Shown here: positions 10,410 to 19,429 of the stretch, piece by piece
How the letters are laid out: every line of letters begins with the position of its first letter
How positions within the stretch are numbered: the first letter of the stretch is position 1
Assembly (NCBI GenBank): GCA_913019965.1
Contig: CAJVZR010000028.1
Span: 1 to 51,163 of the forward strand
Length of the DNA stretch: 51,163 nt
Source of the DNA: an uncultured Oleispira sp.
GTDB lineage: Bacteria; Pseudomonadota; Gammaproteobacteria; Pseudomonadales; Oceanobacteraceae
Reading direction: 5' to 3'
The notes under the pieces: model-generated
What the model saw: the letters and a program-made list of their open reading frames with translations, nothing else
The model's database searches: none
What the model was told of the DNA's origin: nothing
Position numbers and translations under genes: made by a program

Positions 10410-11777
10410 TTAGCGCTTACCACGGCGACGCAATGCCGAAGGTGTAAAGTACTGACTGCCTGGAACATCAAGGCTAAAGTCAACTGTTCCACGCTCTTCA
10501 TTATCCAAACCCTGTACATGGTAACGACGCGCCTTAATGTCATGGAATACATCTAAGGTTGTCCAAGTCACCGGTAATTCATAATAATTCTTAAGATACG
10601 CCATGCTGACACGCCATAGCTCACCCGCACTATCATATTGATCCGCGACCGCAATGCCCCAAGTATCTTCATCGATAAAGAAGCGACGCTTTTGATAAAC
10701 GTGACGTGCGCCTTCTTTTAAGTTCGCTTCTACAACCCAGACGCGGTGTTTTTCATAACGCGTAAAATCTGGATTTAAGTGACCCGGCTTTAAGATCTCT
10801 TTATAGGTTAGGTTATTACTAGACAAGTCGTAGTTGTTATAAGGAATAAAGATTTCTTTTTTGCCAACTAGTTTCCAATTATAACGATCCGGAGCACCGT
10901 TATACATATCGGTATCATCGGCATAACGAAGGCCATCGGCAGCAGCAATTGGCGTATCATAAGCTAAGTTAGGTGCACGGCGTACACGACGCTGGCCGGC
11001 GTTATAACCCCAAGCCTGACGAGCTTCTTCTACCTGATCAATCGTTTCATGAACCAGAACCGCACCACCTGCTAGACGAGCTGGCGCTTTGGTGAATGAC
11101 AGATAATAAAAAAGAATATTATTTAATTCATCAATCGTCGCATCAGGATTATAAAAGTTGAACAATACATCCTGCTGAACCGTCACTAACGAGAAGTCAC
11201 CATCTTTATGAACCGCTACTTCTGAAGAGCGGCGGCTGAAGAAAGTACCACGCCAGCGAGTAATGTGATTCCAAATCGCTTCTAAGCCATTCTTAGCAAT
11301 CGGAAAAGGAACGCCGCCATAGGCATAACGCAATCCCGCGCCGTTTTCGTTTAATTCAGAGCGGATCGCATTCTTATAAGTATTCTCATAAATCCATTCA
11401 GGCGCCGCCGCTGTACGACGTGTCTTATAGATTGGCATTTTGAAGGTATCAGGATAGGTATTAAATAACGCTATCTGACCGTCGGTTAAATGCGCTTTAT
11501 ATTGATCTTTGTTCGCAGAAGTAATTACAAACAGAGGCTTATCTTGAGGATAAGGATTCGGATGATGCTGACCTGCTTTTTGATAACTCAGTGCAGGAAC
11601 CGTTAAACCGCCACGCCATGGTGGAATATCTTTGCCATTACCCGCTCGTTCAGCACCCAAAGGTGTTAACTCGCCTTTTAATTTTTCAGCTTGTTGCACA
11701 GATACTGCTGCGTTGGCCATTTGGCAACAAGTCGCCAAAGCCAATACCCCAGCCGCGACCCAATTATTCTTTTTCAT
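10410..11777 (-). CDS. DUF1329 outer-membrane-associated protein
   Basis: The mature start carries the family hallmark LTPLGAERAGN...IPPWRGG followed by the conserved PLFVITSANKDQY region; it is about 455 residues long. A signal peptide (MKKNNWVAAGVLALATC...ANA) starts at the internal ATG at 11777, which has AGAGG upstream. A GTG at 11801 is possible but weaker. DUF1329 proteins usually sit beside a DUF1302 protein, a YCF48 protein and an MMPL exporter, and are sometimes annotated as outer-membrane lipoprotein sorting factors. The DUF1302 partner is not next to it here. The gap of about 100 bases to the next gene suggests one operon with possible internal promoters. Its molecular function is not known. 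Confidence 0.88.
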   Translation of the reverse strand: MKKNNWVAAGVLALATCCQMANAAVSVQQAEKLKGELTPLGAERAGNGKDIPPWRGGLTVPALSYQKAGQHHPNPYPQDKPLFVITSANKDQYKAHLTDGQIALFNTYPDTFKMPIYKTRRTAAAPEWIYENTYKNAIRSELNENGAGLRYAYGGVPFPIAKNGLEAIWNHITRWRGTFFSRRSSEVAVHKDGDFSLVTVQQDVLFNFYNPDATIDELNNILFYYLSFTKAPARLAGGAVLVHETIDQVEEARQAWGYNAGQRRVRRAPNLAYDTPIAAADGLRYADDTDMYNGAPDRYNWKLVGKKEIFIPYNNYDLSSNNLTYKEILKPGHLNPDFTRYEKHRVWVVEANLKEGARHVYQKRRFFIDEDTWGIAVADQYDSAGELWRVSMAYLKNYYELPVTWTTLDVFHDIKARRYHVQGLDNEERGTVDFSLDVPGSQYFTPSALRRRGKR

Positions 11778-11839
11778 TCTGCGACCTCTAATTAAACCCA
11801 CTTATGTAGGTTATCTATGCCCTTAGCATAAAGAAACTT

Positions 11840-11865
11840 GGCCTTAGGCTCAATGCGCCTAAGCC
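11840..11865. terminator. Hairpin after pepN, possible terminator
   Basis: The inverted repeat GGCCTTAGGC...GCCTAAGCC (one bulge, loop about 7 bases) lies between the pepN stop and the DUF1329 start. On the minus strand it is followed only by a broken T-run (TTTCTTTAT), so it may be a weak terminator or a leader hairpin of the DUF1329 gene. Confidence 0.4.
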
Positions 11866-11917
11866 AGTTAATTAATCTTATAATAAAAAAATCAATGTTT
11901 TTTGCTTAAAAAATGCC

Positions 11918-14560
11918 CTACTCGGCAACTAAACTCTTGCTAACGACCTCATAAACATCTTTTGATAAGTCTTCTTGAGCCATAATACGCTGCAATTGTT
12001 TCTTCATTTGCTGCCCCTGATGATCAACATAACGGCGCCACTTACTTAACGGAGCCACCAAACGGGAAGCAATTTGTGGGTTCAAAGCATTCAATAGAAT
12101 AATTTGATCCGCTAATAACTGATACCCGGAACCATCAACCGCATGAAAATTGATCAAAGATTGACCCGCAAACGCTCCAATAACCGAACGCACTTTATTA
12201 GGATTTTTTACATCAAATGCCTCATGCTTCAACAGTTTATTGATGTTATCAATATTGCCATATTCAGCCGACCCCGCCTGTACCGCTAACCACTGGTTGA
12301 CAACTAAGGGCTCCGCACTCCATTGCAGATAAAACGCCTGCAGTGCCCCATTGGCTTGAGTTAAATATTTCGAATTTACCAAACTCGATAACGCGGCCAT
12401 GCTATCGGTCATATTGTCGTTATGCTTAAACTGCTGTTCGGCAATTTGACAATATTGAGCATCGGTAGATTTCAACAGATAGGCTAACGCCGCATTTTTC
12501 AACCCTCGTTGCGCCATTTGCTCAGGCTCGGGTAAATACTGAGGCTGAGTATTGAGTTTGTTATACAAGTTCAATAAATCATCGGCTAACGCATCGGCTA
12601 ATATTTCTTGCACCTGGCTGCGAGCATTATTGATTGCATGAATATCGATTTTGCTTTGAGTCTCAGCGATATAAGAGACGCTTGGCAATAACAGCATCTT
12701 GGCTAACATGGCGTAATCAAGAGCGTCTTGCTGTAATAAACCTTGATAAGCGGCAATCAAACGCTGATCAACTACCACAGACTCATTATCTTGTTGCTGC
12801 TGCATGACTTCAAAAATCACATCCAATGCTAAACTTTGACCCGCATCCCAGCGATTAAAGCCATCGTTATCGAATTGCATTAAAAACAGCAATTGGTCCC
12901 GGCTATAAGCATAATTCAATTTAATCGGAGCCGAGAAATTTCGCAGAAGTGAAGGCACAGGTTCTTGATCGATGCCTTTAAAAATCAAACTCTGCTGTGT
13001 TTCCGTTAATTGAAAAACTTTGCCGTCAAAACAATCAGCTTTGTTTTCTGAACGATCACTTAGACTCGCACTAATCTGTGTTCCATCTTGGGCAATCAGG
13101 CCCAGCTCAATAGGAATTAAGAACGGCTCAGCATTAGATTGCTTAAAATCCAAACGGTAAGTCTGTGCTTGCTCATCATAATGACTGACAACATCCACCA
13201 CTGGAGTACCAGCAGATTTATACCAACGCTTGAACTGAGTCAAAGAGATACTATTTGCGTCTTCCATAGCACTCACAAACTCATTAATAGTGACTGCCTG
13301 CCCATCATGGCGATCAAAATACAGATCTGAACCTTTTCGAAAGCCCTCATCGCCCATCAATGTATGAATCATGCCGACTATTTCAGCGCCTTTTTCATAA
13401 ATTGTAACTGTGTAGAAATTGGATATTTCAATAAACGAATCCGGCTGCACCGGGTGAGCCATAGGCCCAGCATCTTCCGCAAACTGGACGGTGCGCATAA
13501 TCGCTGCGTCTTCAATACGTTTAACCGTTTTTGAATTCATATCCGAGGAAAATTGTGCATCACGATAAACCGTAAAGCCTTCTTTTAAACTCAACTGAAA
13601 CCAATCACGGCATGTAACCCGATTACCCGACCAGTTATGGAAGTATTCATGAGCCACAATCGCCTCTATACGCTGATAAGCCGCATCTGTCGCCGTTTGA
13701 GGGTTTGCTAAAACACAAGAGGAGTTAAAGATATTAAGACCTTTATTCTCCATGGCTCCCATATTGAAATCATCAACCGCAACGATCATAAAGATATCCA
13801 GATCGTATTCACGACCGTACTTCTCTTCATCCCACTTCATAGAACGCTTTAAGGCGTCCATCGCGTAATCTGTTTTATCAATGTTTTGTGGTTCAACAAA
13901 TATCTTAAGCTCAACATCACGACCATTCATCGTCGTAAAGCGCCCCTCTTTCACCATTAAATCGCCGGCGACCAGGGCGAATAAATAACAGGGTTTCTTA
14001 TGAGGATCATGCCAAGTAATGCTGTGTCGTCCAGCCTCTAATTCAGCTTTGGCTACCGCATTACCATTAGACAATAAAATAGGGTATTGGGATTTATCGG
14101 CAATCACTTCTGTAGTGAAAATACTCATCACATCCGGGCGGTCTAAATAATAAGTAATGCGACGGAAACCTTCCGCTTCACACTGAGTGCAAAACATACC
14201 ACTGGATTTATATAATCCCTCTAAAGCGGTATTATTTTGTGGCTCTATTCGGCAAGAGATTTCTAACTCAAAATCACGAGAGACTTTAAATATGGTTAAG
14301 TTATCACCTTCGAGCGAATAATCACCTGCGAGCAGCAGCTGACCATCAACTTTTATAGCCAACAACTCTAATTGCTGCCCAACGAGAACCAAGGGACTAT
14401 TATCATCCGGGTGCTGCTGACGATTACGACGCATAACCAATCGACTATCTACCTGAGTATAATCTTCAAACAAATCAAAGCGTAAATGCGTTTGATCTAT
14501 CAAAAAAAGTGGCGATTGATAATCTTTTAAGTATATATTTTTTGGCTGTGCGTCGCGCAT
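11918..14560 (-). CDS. pepN: Aminopeptidase N (M1 family)
   Basis: This cytosolic zinc metallopeptidase removes N-terminal residues from peptides. The exopeptidase motif GAMEN is at about residues 266-270 and the zinc motif HEYFH at about 302-306, with the downstream Glu in the NRVTCRDWFQLSLKEG stretch; spacing and total length (880) match E. coli PepN. No signal peptide is present. The ATG has AAGGA nine bases upstream. It is the last gene of the minus-strand run that begins with nadK, a gene order that I recall from Pseudomonas. A hairpin follows at 11840-11865. Confidence 0.97.
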   Translation of the reverse strand: MRDAQPKNIYLKDYQSPLFLIDQTHLRFDLFEDYTQVDSRLVMRRNRQQHPDDNSPLVLVGQQLELLAIKVDGQLLLAGDYSLEGDNLTIFKVSRDFELEISCRIEPQNNTALEGLYKSSGMFCTQCEAEGFRRITYYLDRPDVMSIFTTEVIADKSQYPILLSNGNAVAKAELEAGRHSITWHDPHKKPCYLFALVAGDLMVKEGRFTTMNGRDVELKIFVEPQNIDKTDYAMDALKRSMKWDEEKYGREYDLDIFMIVAVDDFNMGAMENKGLNIFNSSCVLANPQTATDAAYQRIEAIVAHEYFHNWSGNRVTCRDWFQLSLKEGFTVYRDAQFSSDMNSKTVKRIEDAAIMRTVQFAEDAGPMAHPVQPDSFIEISNFYTVTIYEKGAEIVGMIHTLMGDEGFRKGSDLYFDRHDGQAVTINEFVSAMEDANSISLTQFKRWYKSAGTPVVDVVSHYDEQAQTYRLDFKQSNAEPFLIPIELGLIAQDGTQISASLSDRSENKADCFDGKVFQLTETQQSLIFKGIDQEPVPSLLRNFSAPIKLNYAYSRDQLLFLMQFDNDGFNRWDAGQSLALDVIFEVMQQQQDNESVVVDQRLIAAYQGLLQQDALDYAMLAKMLLLPSVSYIAETQSKIDIHAINNARSQVQEILADALADDLLNLYNKLNTQPQYLPEPEQMAQRGLKNAALAYLLKSTDAQYCQIAEQQFKHNDNMTDSMAALSSLVNSKYLTQANGALQAFYLQWSAEPLVVNQWLAVQAGSAEYGNIDNINKLLKHEAFDVKNPNKVRSVIGAFAGQSLINFHAVDGSGYQLLADQIILLNALNPQIASRLVAPLSKWRRYVDHQGQQMKKQLQRIMAQEDLSKDVYEVVSKSLVAE

Positions 14561-14619
14561 TAATCAAGTCCTTGTTTTGACTGTCTATTTTTTTGCTATT
14601 AATTTAAAGTGAAGACGGC

Positions 14620-15456
14620 TTAATAAGTGAAATCAATGTGATAAGAAGTGAATTTTCTTAAGTTAATCACACCACAATCTAGAAGCAAATACTGACCTTT
14701 AATCCCCATCAACTTGCCTTCTATCTCAGGGGTTTTATCAAAGTTCAAACTTGATACCTTAGTCGGATACTGCTGCACAGGATAGTTGAGTTCAACCACT
14801 TCAGCTTCTGGCAAATGACTAATGGCTCCAGGTCCATGCTCTAACTCAATCTGCTGCAGGCCTTCAGCGTATTGCTGATAGAGTTCATCTCGAATAGTGA
14901 GCAAGTCGATGGCATCGGCATCACCTTTTAGCATAGCGCGCCAATTCGTTTTATCCGCTAAGCTTTGCTTAAACAAGGTTTCTACTAAGCCTGAAAGTAA
15001 GCGATTGCGCACTCTAAAAATGGGCAAGCCTTGAGTCGCACCCTGATCACACCAACGAGTAGGGATTTGAGTCCCGCGGGTAATACCCACCTTCAAGGCT
15101 GAAGAATTTGCCAGATAAACAAAATGATCTTGCATGCAAAAATCATCACCCCAACTTGAATCTCGACAAGTACCCAAATGATAATGGCACTTTTCAGGAC
15201 TCATGATGCACAAATCACACTGAGGTAACTTTTTAAAACAAGGGTAGCAATAACCCTGACTAAAACTTTTATTAGTTTTACGCCCACAATGACTGCAATG
15301 AATCTCACCGACATAATTCATCTTGATCGATTGCCCAATCAGTGGATTGAGGTCAATTTTTTGATCATTCAGCACAAGCTGGTACTGAACTTGATGACTC
15401 TCTTCAGCCTTCAGCTGAGTTGCCATCTTATTCAGATGACCCGATATCGTTGGCAT
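14620..15456 (-). CDS. DUF2797 protein with zinc-binding Cys clusters
   Basis: This 278-residue protein is dominated by Cys pairs: CSHC (54-57), CYPC (70-73), CDLC (80-83), then C90, H94, C97 and C107. They probably bind two or more zinc ions. Next comes VYLANSSALKVGITRG with TRWCDQGAT, which resembles the GIY-YIG/T5orf172 nuclease core (VYxA...KxGIT...R). The C-terminal part ends in an OB-like strand region (LMGIKGQYLLLDCGVINLRK). Function is unknown in the family, and a nucleic-acid role is inferred only from these motifs. It starts 13 bases after yeaC and precedes pepN, so it is within the operon. The second Met (15426) is an alternative start. Confidence 0.85.
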   Translation of the reverse strand: MPTISGHLNKMATQLKAEESHQVQYQLVLNDQKIDLNPLIGQSIKMNYVGEIHCSHCGRKTNKSFSQGYCYPCFKKLPQCDLCIMSPEKCHYHLGTCRDSSWGDDFCMQDHFVYLANSSALKVGITRGTQIPTRWCDQGATQGLPIFRVRNRLLSGLVETLFKQSLADKTNWRAMLKGDADAIDLLTIRDELYQQYAEGLQQIELEHGPGAISHLPEAEVVELNYPVQQYPTKVSSLNFDKTPEIEGKLMGIKGQYLLLDCGVINLRKFTSYHIDFTY

Positions 15457-15469
15457 AAATTGTTAACCG

Positions 15470-15715
15470 CTATTTAATTGTCAGTGTTTGCGTATCATCA
15501 TCTTTGGTCGATTTACATGCAGACTCCATATAGCCGATACGCTGCTCCGCAGGCATATCCGATATGTCTTCATAGCGAATCAACGCTTCCATACATAATA
15601 CTTTTTGATCACTATCCAACTTGCGACCATCAGGCCATCGACTTAATTCTAAGGCACTTTTCATATTACAATACATATCTGGCGTCATCGCCTTGATTAA
15701 TTCATCAACCGTCAT
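15470..15715 (-). CDS. yeaC: YeaC-family protein (DUF1315)
   Basis: This is a small protein of 81 residues. The N-terminal MTVDELIKAMTPDMYCNM followed by ALELSRWPDGRKL matches the E. coli YeaC pattern (MTPE.Y....ELGKWPDG..L...Q). I set the start at 15715, where the ATG overlaps the rhomboid stop by 11 bases and AAGG is well spaced; a longer reading frame to 15745 lacks support. The middle has the QKVLCMEALIRYE helix. Function is unknown; it is carried in the nadK-pepN housekeeping operon. Confidence 0.88.
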   Translation of the reverse strand: MTVDELIKAMTPDMYCNMKSALELSRWPDGRKLDSDQKVLCMEALIRYEDISDMPAEQRIGYMESACKSTKDDDTQTLTIK

Positions 15716-16583
15716 TTTCATCACCTTTAAGTTCTTCACGCACATGAACCGATTTAATCTGCGGCCAAATAGCAGCCAATAAGACTCCTAAAATTGCACC
15801 CGATAAATGAGACTCATGGCCAATTTTCAATTCTGTCACAGTGCCATCAACAAACATCATCAGCACCATAGAAATCATCATAAATGGAAATAACCAGCTT
15901 GGTAGTTGATAGCGGGCCTGCTTAAATGTTTGCCTTCCCCATACCCAGCCCATCAAACCATAAGTCACGCCAGAAAAACCTGCAAAATAAGGCCCTACGG
16001 CTAAATACTGAGCATAAGCAGCACCGATAGAAAGACTAGCAACCAAAAATATTAAGATGAAACGGCTATCATGGGCCTCTATTTCCTTGGCTAAAACCCA
16101 CCACCAAAAACCATTCATGAGCAGATGCATAAAAGACAAATGGATCAGTGCTGGTGACCACCAGCGATAAAAATCATTTTGCCAAAAGCTACTAAAATCA
16201 AGCTTCTCGCCAGACCAGAGGTTTGCGGATAACAACCAGTCAGCCAATACAACAATGCCTAGCTGCTGCATTATGAATACTAGGGTTAATAGGGTTAACA
16301 TGATAATCGTGACAGGAAAGCGAGCAGTGAATATCAGCGCTTTTTGCACCTCTAACTGCCAAGGCAATTGTTCTTTTGGATCAGGTTTAGCAGTTAACTG
16401 CCCTGCTTGCCACTCTTGCACCCAGATTTTTACTTGCTCAGCATCTTCAATTCGAGCGACCCAAAGGTCTTGGCTATTATCATTCATTACCACGCGATGC
16501 GGAATCTTAGCCTGCCATAAGCGATCGGTAATGGGACTCAAATTGATTTCAGGGTTAGCTTGAAAAACTAAAATCGAACTCAT
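15705..16583 (-). CDS. GlpG-like rhomboid intramembrane protease
   Basis: This is a membrane serine protease that cleaves transmembrane substrates. A cytosolic N-terminal domain (about 1-80) resembles the GlpG ferredoxin-like domain. It is followed by about six membrane helices (93 to 275). Catalytic residues can be placed: Ser204 in GFSGVTYG and His259 in GHESHLSGAILG. The oxyanion-hole pair H153/N157 lies in FMHLLMNGFWWW. The start lies 2 bases after the phosphatase stop and the end overlaps yeaC, indicating translational coupling. The 292-residue length and domain layout fit the GlpG type, but the gene is not in a glp context. Confidence 0.92.
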   Translation of the reverse strand: MSSILVFQANPEINLSPITDRLWQAKIPHRVVMNDNSQDLWVARIEDAEQVKIWVQEWQAGQLTAKPDPKEQLPWQLEVQKALIFTARFPVTIIMLTLLTLVFIMQQLGIVVLADWLLSANLWSGEKLDFSSFWQNDFYRWWSPALIHLSFMHLLMNGFWWWVLAKEIEAHDSRFILIFLVASLSIGAAYAQYLAVGPYFAGFSGVTYGLMGWVWGRQTFKQARYQLPSWLFPFMMISMVLMMFVDGTVTELKIGHESHLSGAILGVLLAAIWPQIKSVHVREELKGDENDG

Positions 16584-16585
16584 CG

Positions 16586-17542
16586 TTATTGTTCCGTTTT
16601 TTCTACCCGTACCCAGGTAAATTTGCCATTATTTAAATGACTCTCAGAATCCATTCGGTAAGCGACCAAGCGGCCGTATTTAACCGCACTATAATCGAGA
16701 CAAGCAATATTAGAGCGAATAACGGCAGGAACTCCCGACATCCAATAATGGCCGAAGAAAAGGGGTTTCTCATTCTCAGAGTAATAAAGTAACTTTTCTT
16801 TATCTTCTGGGGTTAACCGTGCGTGGGTTAGATCTGCAGGCAATGGGTCAGGCTGAAAAATCACATCGTTATACACTTGTGGATTTCTTGACCAAAACTT
16901 GGTTCGAAAGAATTGACGAATCATACCGTCTTTCGCCGTCATAGAGCGATTATCCGGCAGCTTCAATGACGTGCCTCGCAATATTCGATCTAGGAATTGG
17001 AATAAAAAGCTTTCCGGATTAACCGACTCCGATAACAAATCCTTATGAATTTGATTACCACCATGACGACTAATGAATTCATTGATTAACGCATGATCCC
17101 AGCAAGCATGAACCACCCTAAAATGGTCAAACTCCATAAATAACGGCAATTCCGTAAACCAATCAAGATAGTCTTTAAAGTCTTGTTTATGATTGGCAAA
17201 TTGCTCAACTGTCTGCTCAACAATAAAGCTATTACGCTCGGTATGTGGTCGTAAGTAAGGTCGCTCTACGCCCGCGGGAGCTGGGGTCATATAGGTTACG
17301 AGATTATATTCATGATTCCCCATAATCATATGCGCATGGCCCGCATCAACCATCGAGCGCACAATTTCACACGCCAAACGTATATGCGGCCCACGATCAA
17401 TAATGTCTCCCAGAAAAACCACCTTGCGGCTTTTATGCTGGTAAACCCCATTAATTTTACGATAACCCATCTGCTCTAAAAGCAAGATCAGGGTTTCGCC
17501 ACAACCATGAATATCACCGATTAAATCGTAACCTTGTTGCAT
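16586..17542 (-). CDS. Calcineurin-like metallophosphatase
   Basis: The phosphoesterase motifs DIHG (9-12), GDIIDRGP (about 45-52) and GNHE (about 76-79) are clear, and a later GHYWM supplies the metal-binding His. It belongs to the ApaH/PrpE side of the superfamily, so diadenosine polyphosphates or phosphoproteins are possible substrates, but none can be assigned. It is linked to nadK by a TAATG stop-start overlap and to the rhomboid by a 2-base gap. The 318-residue length is complete, with no signal peptide. Confidence 0.87.
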   Translation of the reverse strand: MQQGYDLIGDIHGCGETLILLLEQMGYRKINGVYQHKSRKVVFLGDIIDRGPHIRLACEIVRSMVDAGHAHMIMGNHEYNLVTYMTPAPAGVERPYLRPHTERNSFIVEQTVEQFANHKQDFKDYLDWFTELPLFMEFDHFRVVHACWDHALINEFISRHGGNQIHKDLLSESVNPESFLFQFLDRILRGTSLKLPDNRSMTAKDGMIRQFFRTKFWSRNPQVYNDVIFQPDPLPADLTHARLTPEDKEKLLYYSENEKPLFFGHYWMSGVPAVIRSNIACLDYSAVKYGRLVAYRMDSESHLNNGKFTWVRVEKTEQ

Positions 17543-18423
17543 TAGTTACCCGATCTTTCCCAACCCAGTTTAGTTCGACATATCTCGTAAAAGTTATGAT
17601 CTTTTGGATGAATCAACTTTAATTTATGGGGTTTTTTGCGAATGGTTACCGCATCCCCAGGAGCACACGGCAAATGCTTTTGGCCATCACAACTGACGGT
17701 AGGATAGGTTTCATTACTTTCACCAATCACCAATTTAATCTCACTATTACCATCCACCACAATCGGGCGGCTGGATAAGGTATGAGGGAACATCGGCACC
17801 AATACAATCGCATCTAGCTTAGGGTGCATAATGGGCCCACCACCCGACAAAGCATAAGCCGTAGAACCCGTAGGCGATGATACGATCATACCATCAGCAC
17901 GTTGATGATGAACAAACTGACCTTCAACATACAGATCAAAGGCAATCATTCGAGCGGATTTACCTGGGTGTAATACCACGTCATTGAGGGCTTCACTGGT
18001 GGCAATCGACACGCCATTACGCTTGATTTCAGCATCCAGCAAGAAGCGCTGTTCTTCAATGTATTCACCATCCAAGACTTTCTGAACCGCGTCTTCCATC
18101 CCCTCATCAGGGCTGATATCGGTTAAAAACCCCAGACGACCTCGGTTAATACCGAGTACTGGCGTATTGTGCTTTGCTAATGCCCGAGCAGCACCCAACA
18201 AGCTGCCATCACCGCCGACCACTATCACCAAATCACAGATTTCACCCAGTAATTTCTGAGTGCTCACCTGCATACCGTGACCCGGCATAACCTCGGCAAT
18301 ACGGTCTTGCAAGATTACGTGATACCCTTCTTCAACCAAGTAGCGCTTTAAACGGCGTACAGTCTCAATTACTTTTTTACTACCTAATCGGCCTATAATG
18401 CCAATATTACGAAACTCTTCCAT
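17542..18423 (-). CDS. nadK: NAD kinase
   Basis: NAD kinase phosphorylates NAD to NADP using ATP or polyphosphate in the cytosol. The signature GGDGSLLGAAR starts at residue 70. The NDVVLHPG motif and the glycine-rich SPTGSTAYALSGGGP loop of the active site are intact, and the length (293) is normal. It heads the minus-strand run of housekeeping genes. Its promoter must lie in the short gap of about 67 bases shared with the divergent DUF1853 gene. Confidence 0.97.
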   Translation of the reverse strand: MEEFRNIGIIGRLGSKKVIETVRRLKRYLVEEGYHVILQDRIAEVMPGHGMQVSTQKLLGEICDLVIVVGGDGSLLGAARALAKHNTPVLGINRGRLGFLTDISPDEGMEDAVQKVLDGEYIEEQRFLLDAEIKRNGVSIATSEALNDVVLHPGKSARMIAFDLYVEGQFVHHQRADGMIVSSPTGSTAYALSGGGPIMHPKLDAIVLVPMFPHTLSSRPIVVDGNSEIKLVIGESNETYPTVSCDGQKHLPCAPGDAVTIRKKPHKLKLIHPKDHNFYEICRTKLGWERSGN

Positions 18424-18490
18424 TTCGATGGATCCAAAACATTCTTTGATTCAACTTATACCATAATTGTCCAATAAAGGCTTGTTCGAT

Positions 18491-19429
18491 ATGCACACCA
18501 GTATCAGCCAATGCGATGTATTTAGCCTTAAACATCAAGCTGTTAGAGATTTGGCTTGGAGCCTTTGGGGAAGTCCACTATTTATTCATCCAGCCCCCCA
18601 TGGCCAACAATCTTGTCACTTCCCCCTTGATTGGAGTTGGCTAAAATCCTTAGACCAATCCCCCTTGGAACTGGACAATTATTTGGAAAGACAAAATACT
18701 CGCTTATTGGGCACTTATTTTGAAGCTTTATGGACTTTTTACTTTAGCTTCCACCCAAACTTTGAACAAAGTCACTTTAACCTTCAAATCCAGGATGATA
18801 ATAGGACACTTGGGGAGCTTGATATATTAACCCGAGATACACAGGGCAAGATTTACCACATTGAGTTGGCGTGCAAGTTTTACATGACCTGGACCGACCA
18901 ATATCACAAGCAGCTCTGGCTTGGACCCAACTGCAGCGACCGCTTAGATATAAAATATAATAAAACCTGTAGCCACCAACTTCCCATATTACATACGCCT
19001 TTAGGGCAGCAAAGTTTTCAGACAAAGTATCCAGGTTTTAACATTCAAGAAGTTCAACAGATCGCAATTTGGCGCGGTTTACTCTTTCAAGAGCAACAAT
19101 GGTTCCACGATAATCGGTTAGCTCAAGTACCCCAGCATCAAAACCCATCACTTCGCTGGATAATTGCCGATAAAAGATTGTGGCTTTCTCCGGTAATAAT
19201 CAAAGACCCGTCAAAACTGCTTGAGTTTTCACAAATAGAAAAGCAAATCCATCATCATTTCCAGCAAAACAAACCTTATTGCCTAATGTTAATTGGCTTA
19301 TCTTTTCAACCTAGCAATAATCAATGGCAACAGGTTCAACAAGTCTTAATCACACCGAACAACTGGCCTCAAGGCAAGCTTTCAGACAGTGCCTTGACCC
19401 CTCTTCGCCCTTGTAACCCACCACTATGA
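18491..19429 (+). CDS. DUF1853 family protein
   Basis: The GELDIL...HIELACKFY pattern and the early RLLGTYFEALWTFYF stretch mark DUF1853. The family is of unknown function; the acidic and Lys residues (E..D, then E and K) recall a PD-(D/E)xK nuclease core, which is only an inference. I chose the ATG at 18491, which has AAAGG ten bases upstream; an in-frame TTG at 18467 would add eight residues. It diverges from nadK, and its last 61 bases overlap the tail of the convergent PLP enzyme gene. Confidence 0.8.
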   Translation: MHTSISQCDVFSLKHQAVRDLAWSLWGSPLFIHPAPHGQQSCHFPLDWSWLKSLDQSPLELDNYLERQNTRLLGTYFEALWTFYFSFHPNFEQSHFNLQIQDDNRTLGELDILTRDTQGKIYHIELACKFYMTWTDQYHKQLWLGPNCSDRLDIKYNKTCSHQLPILHTPLGQQSFQTKYPGFNIQEVQQIAIWRGLLFQEQQWFHDNRLAQVPQHQNPSLRWIIADKRLWLSPVIIKDPSKLLEFSQIEKQIHHHFQQNKPYCLMLIGLSFQPSNNQWQQVQQVLITPNNWPQGKLSDSALTPLRPCNPPL

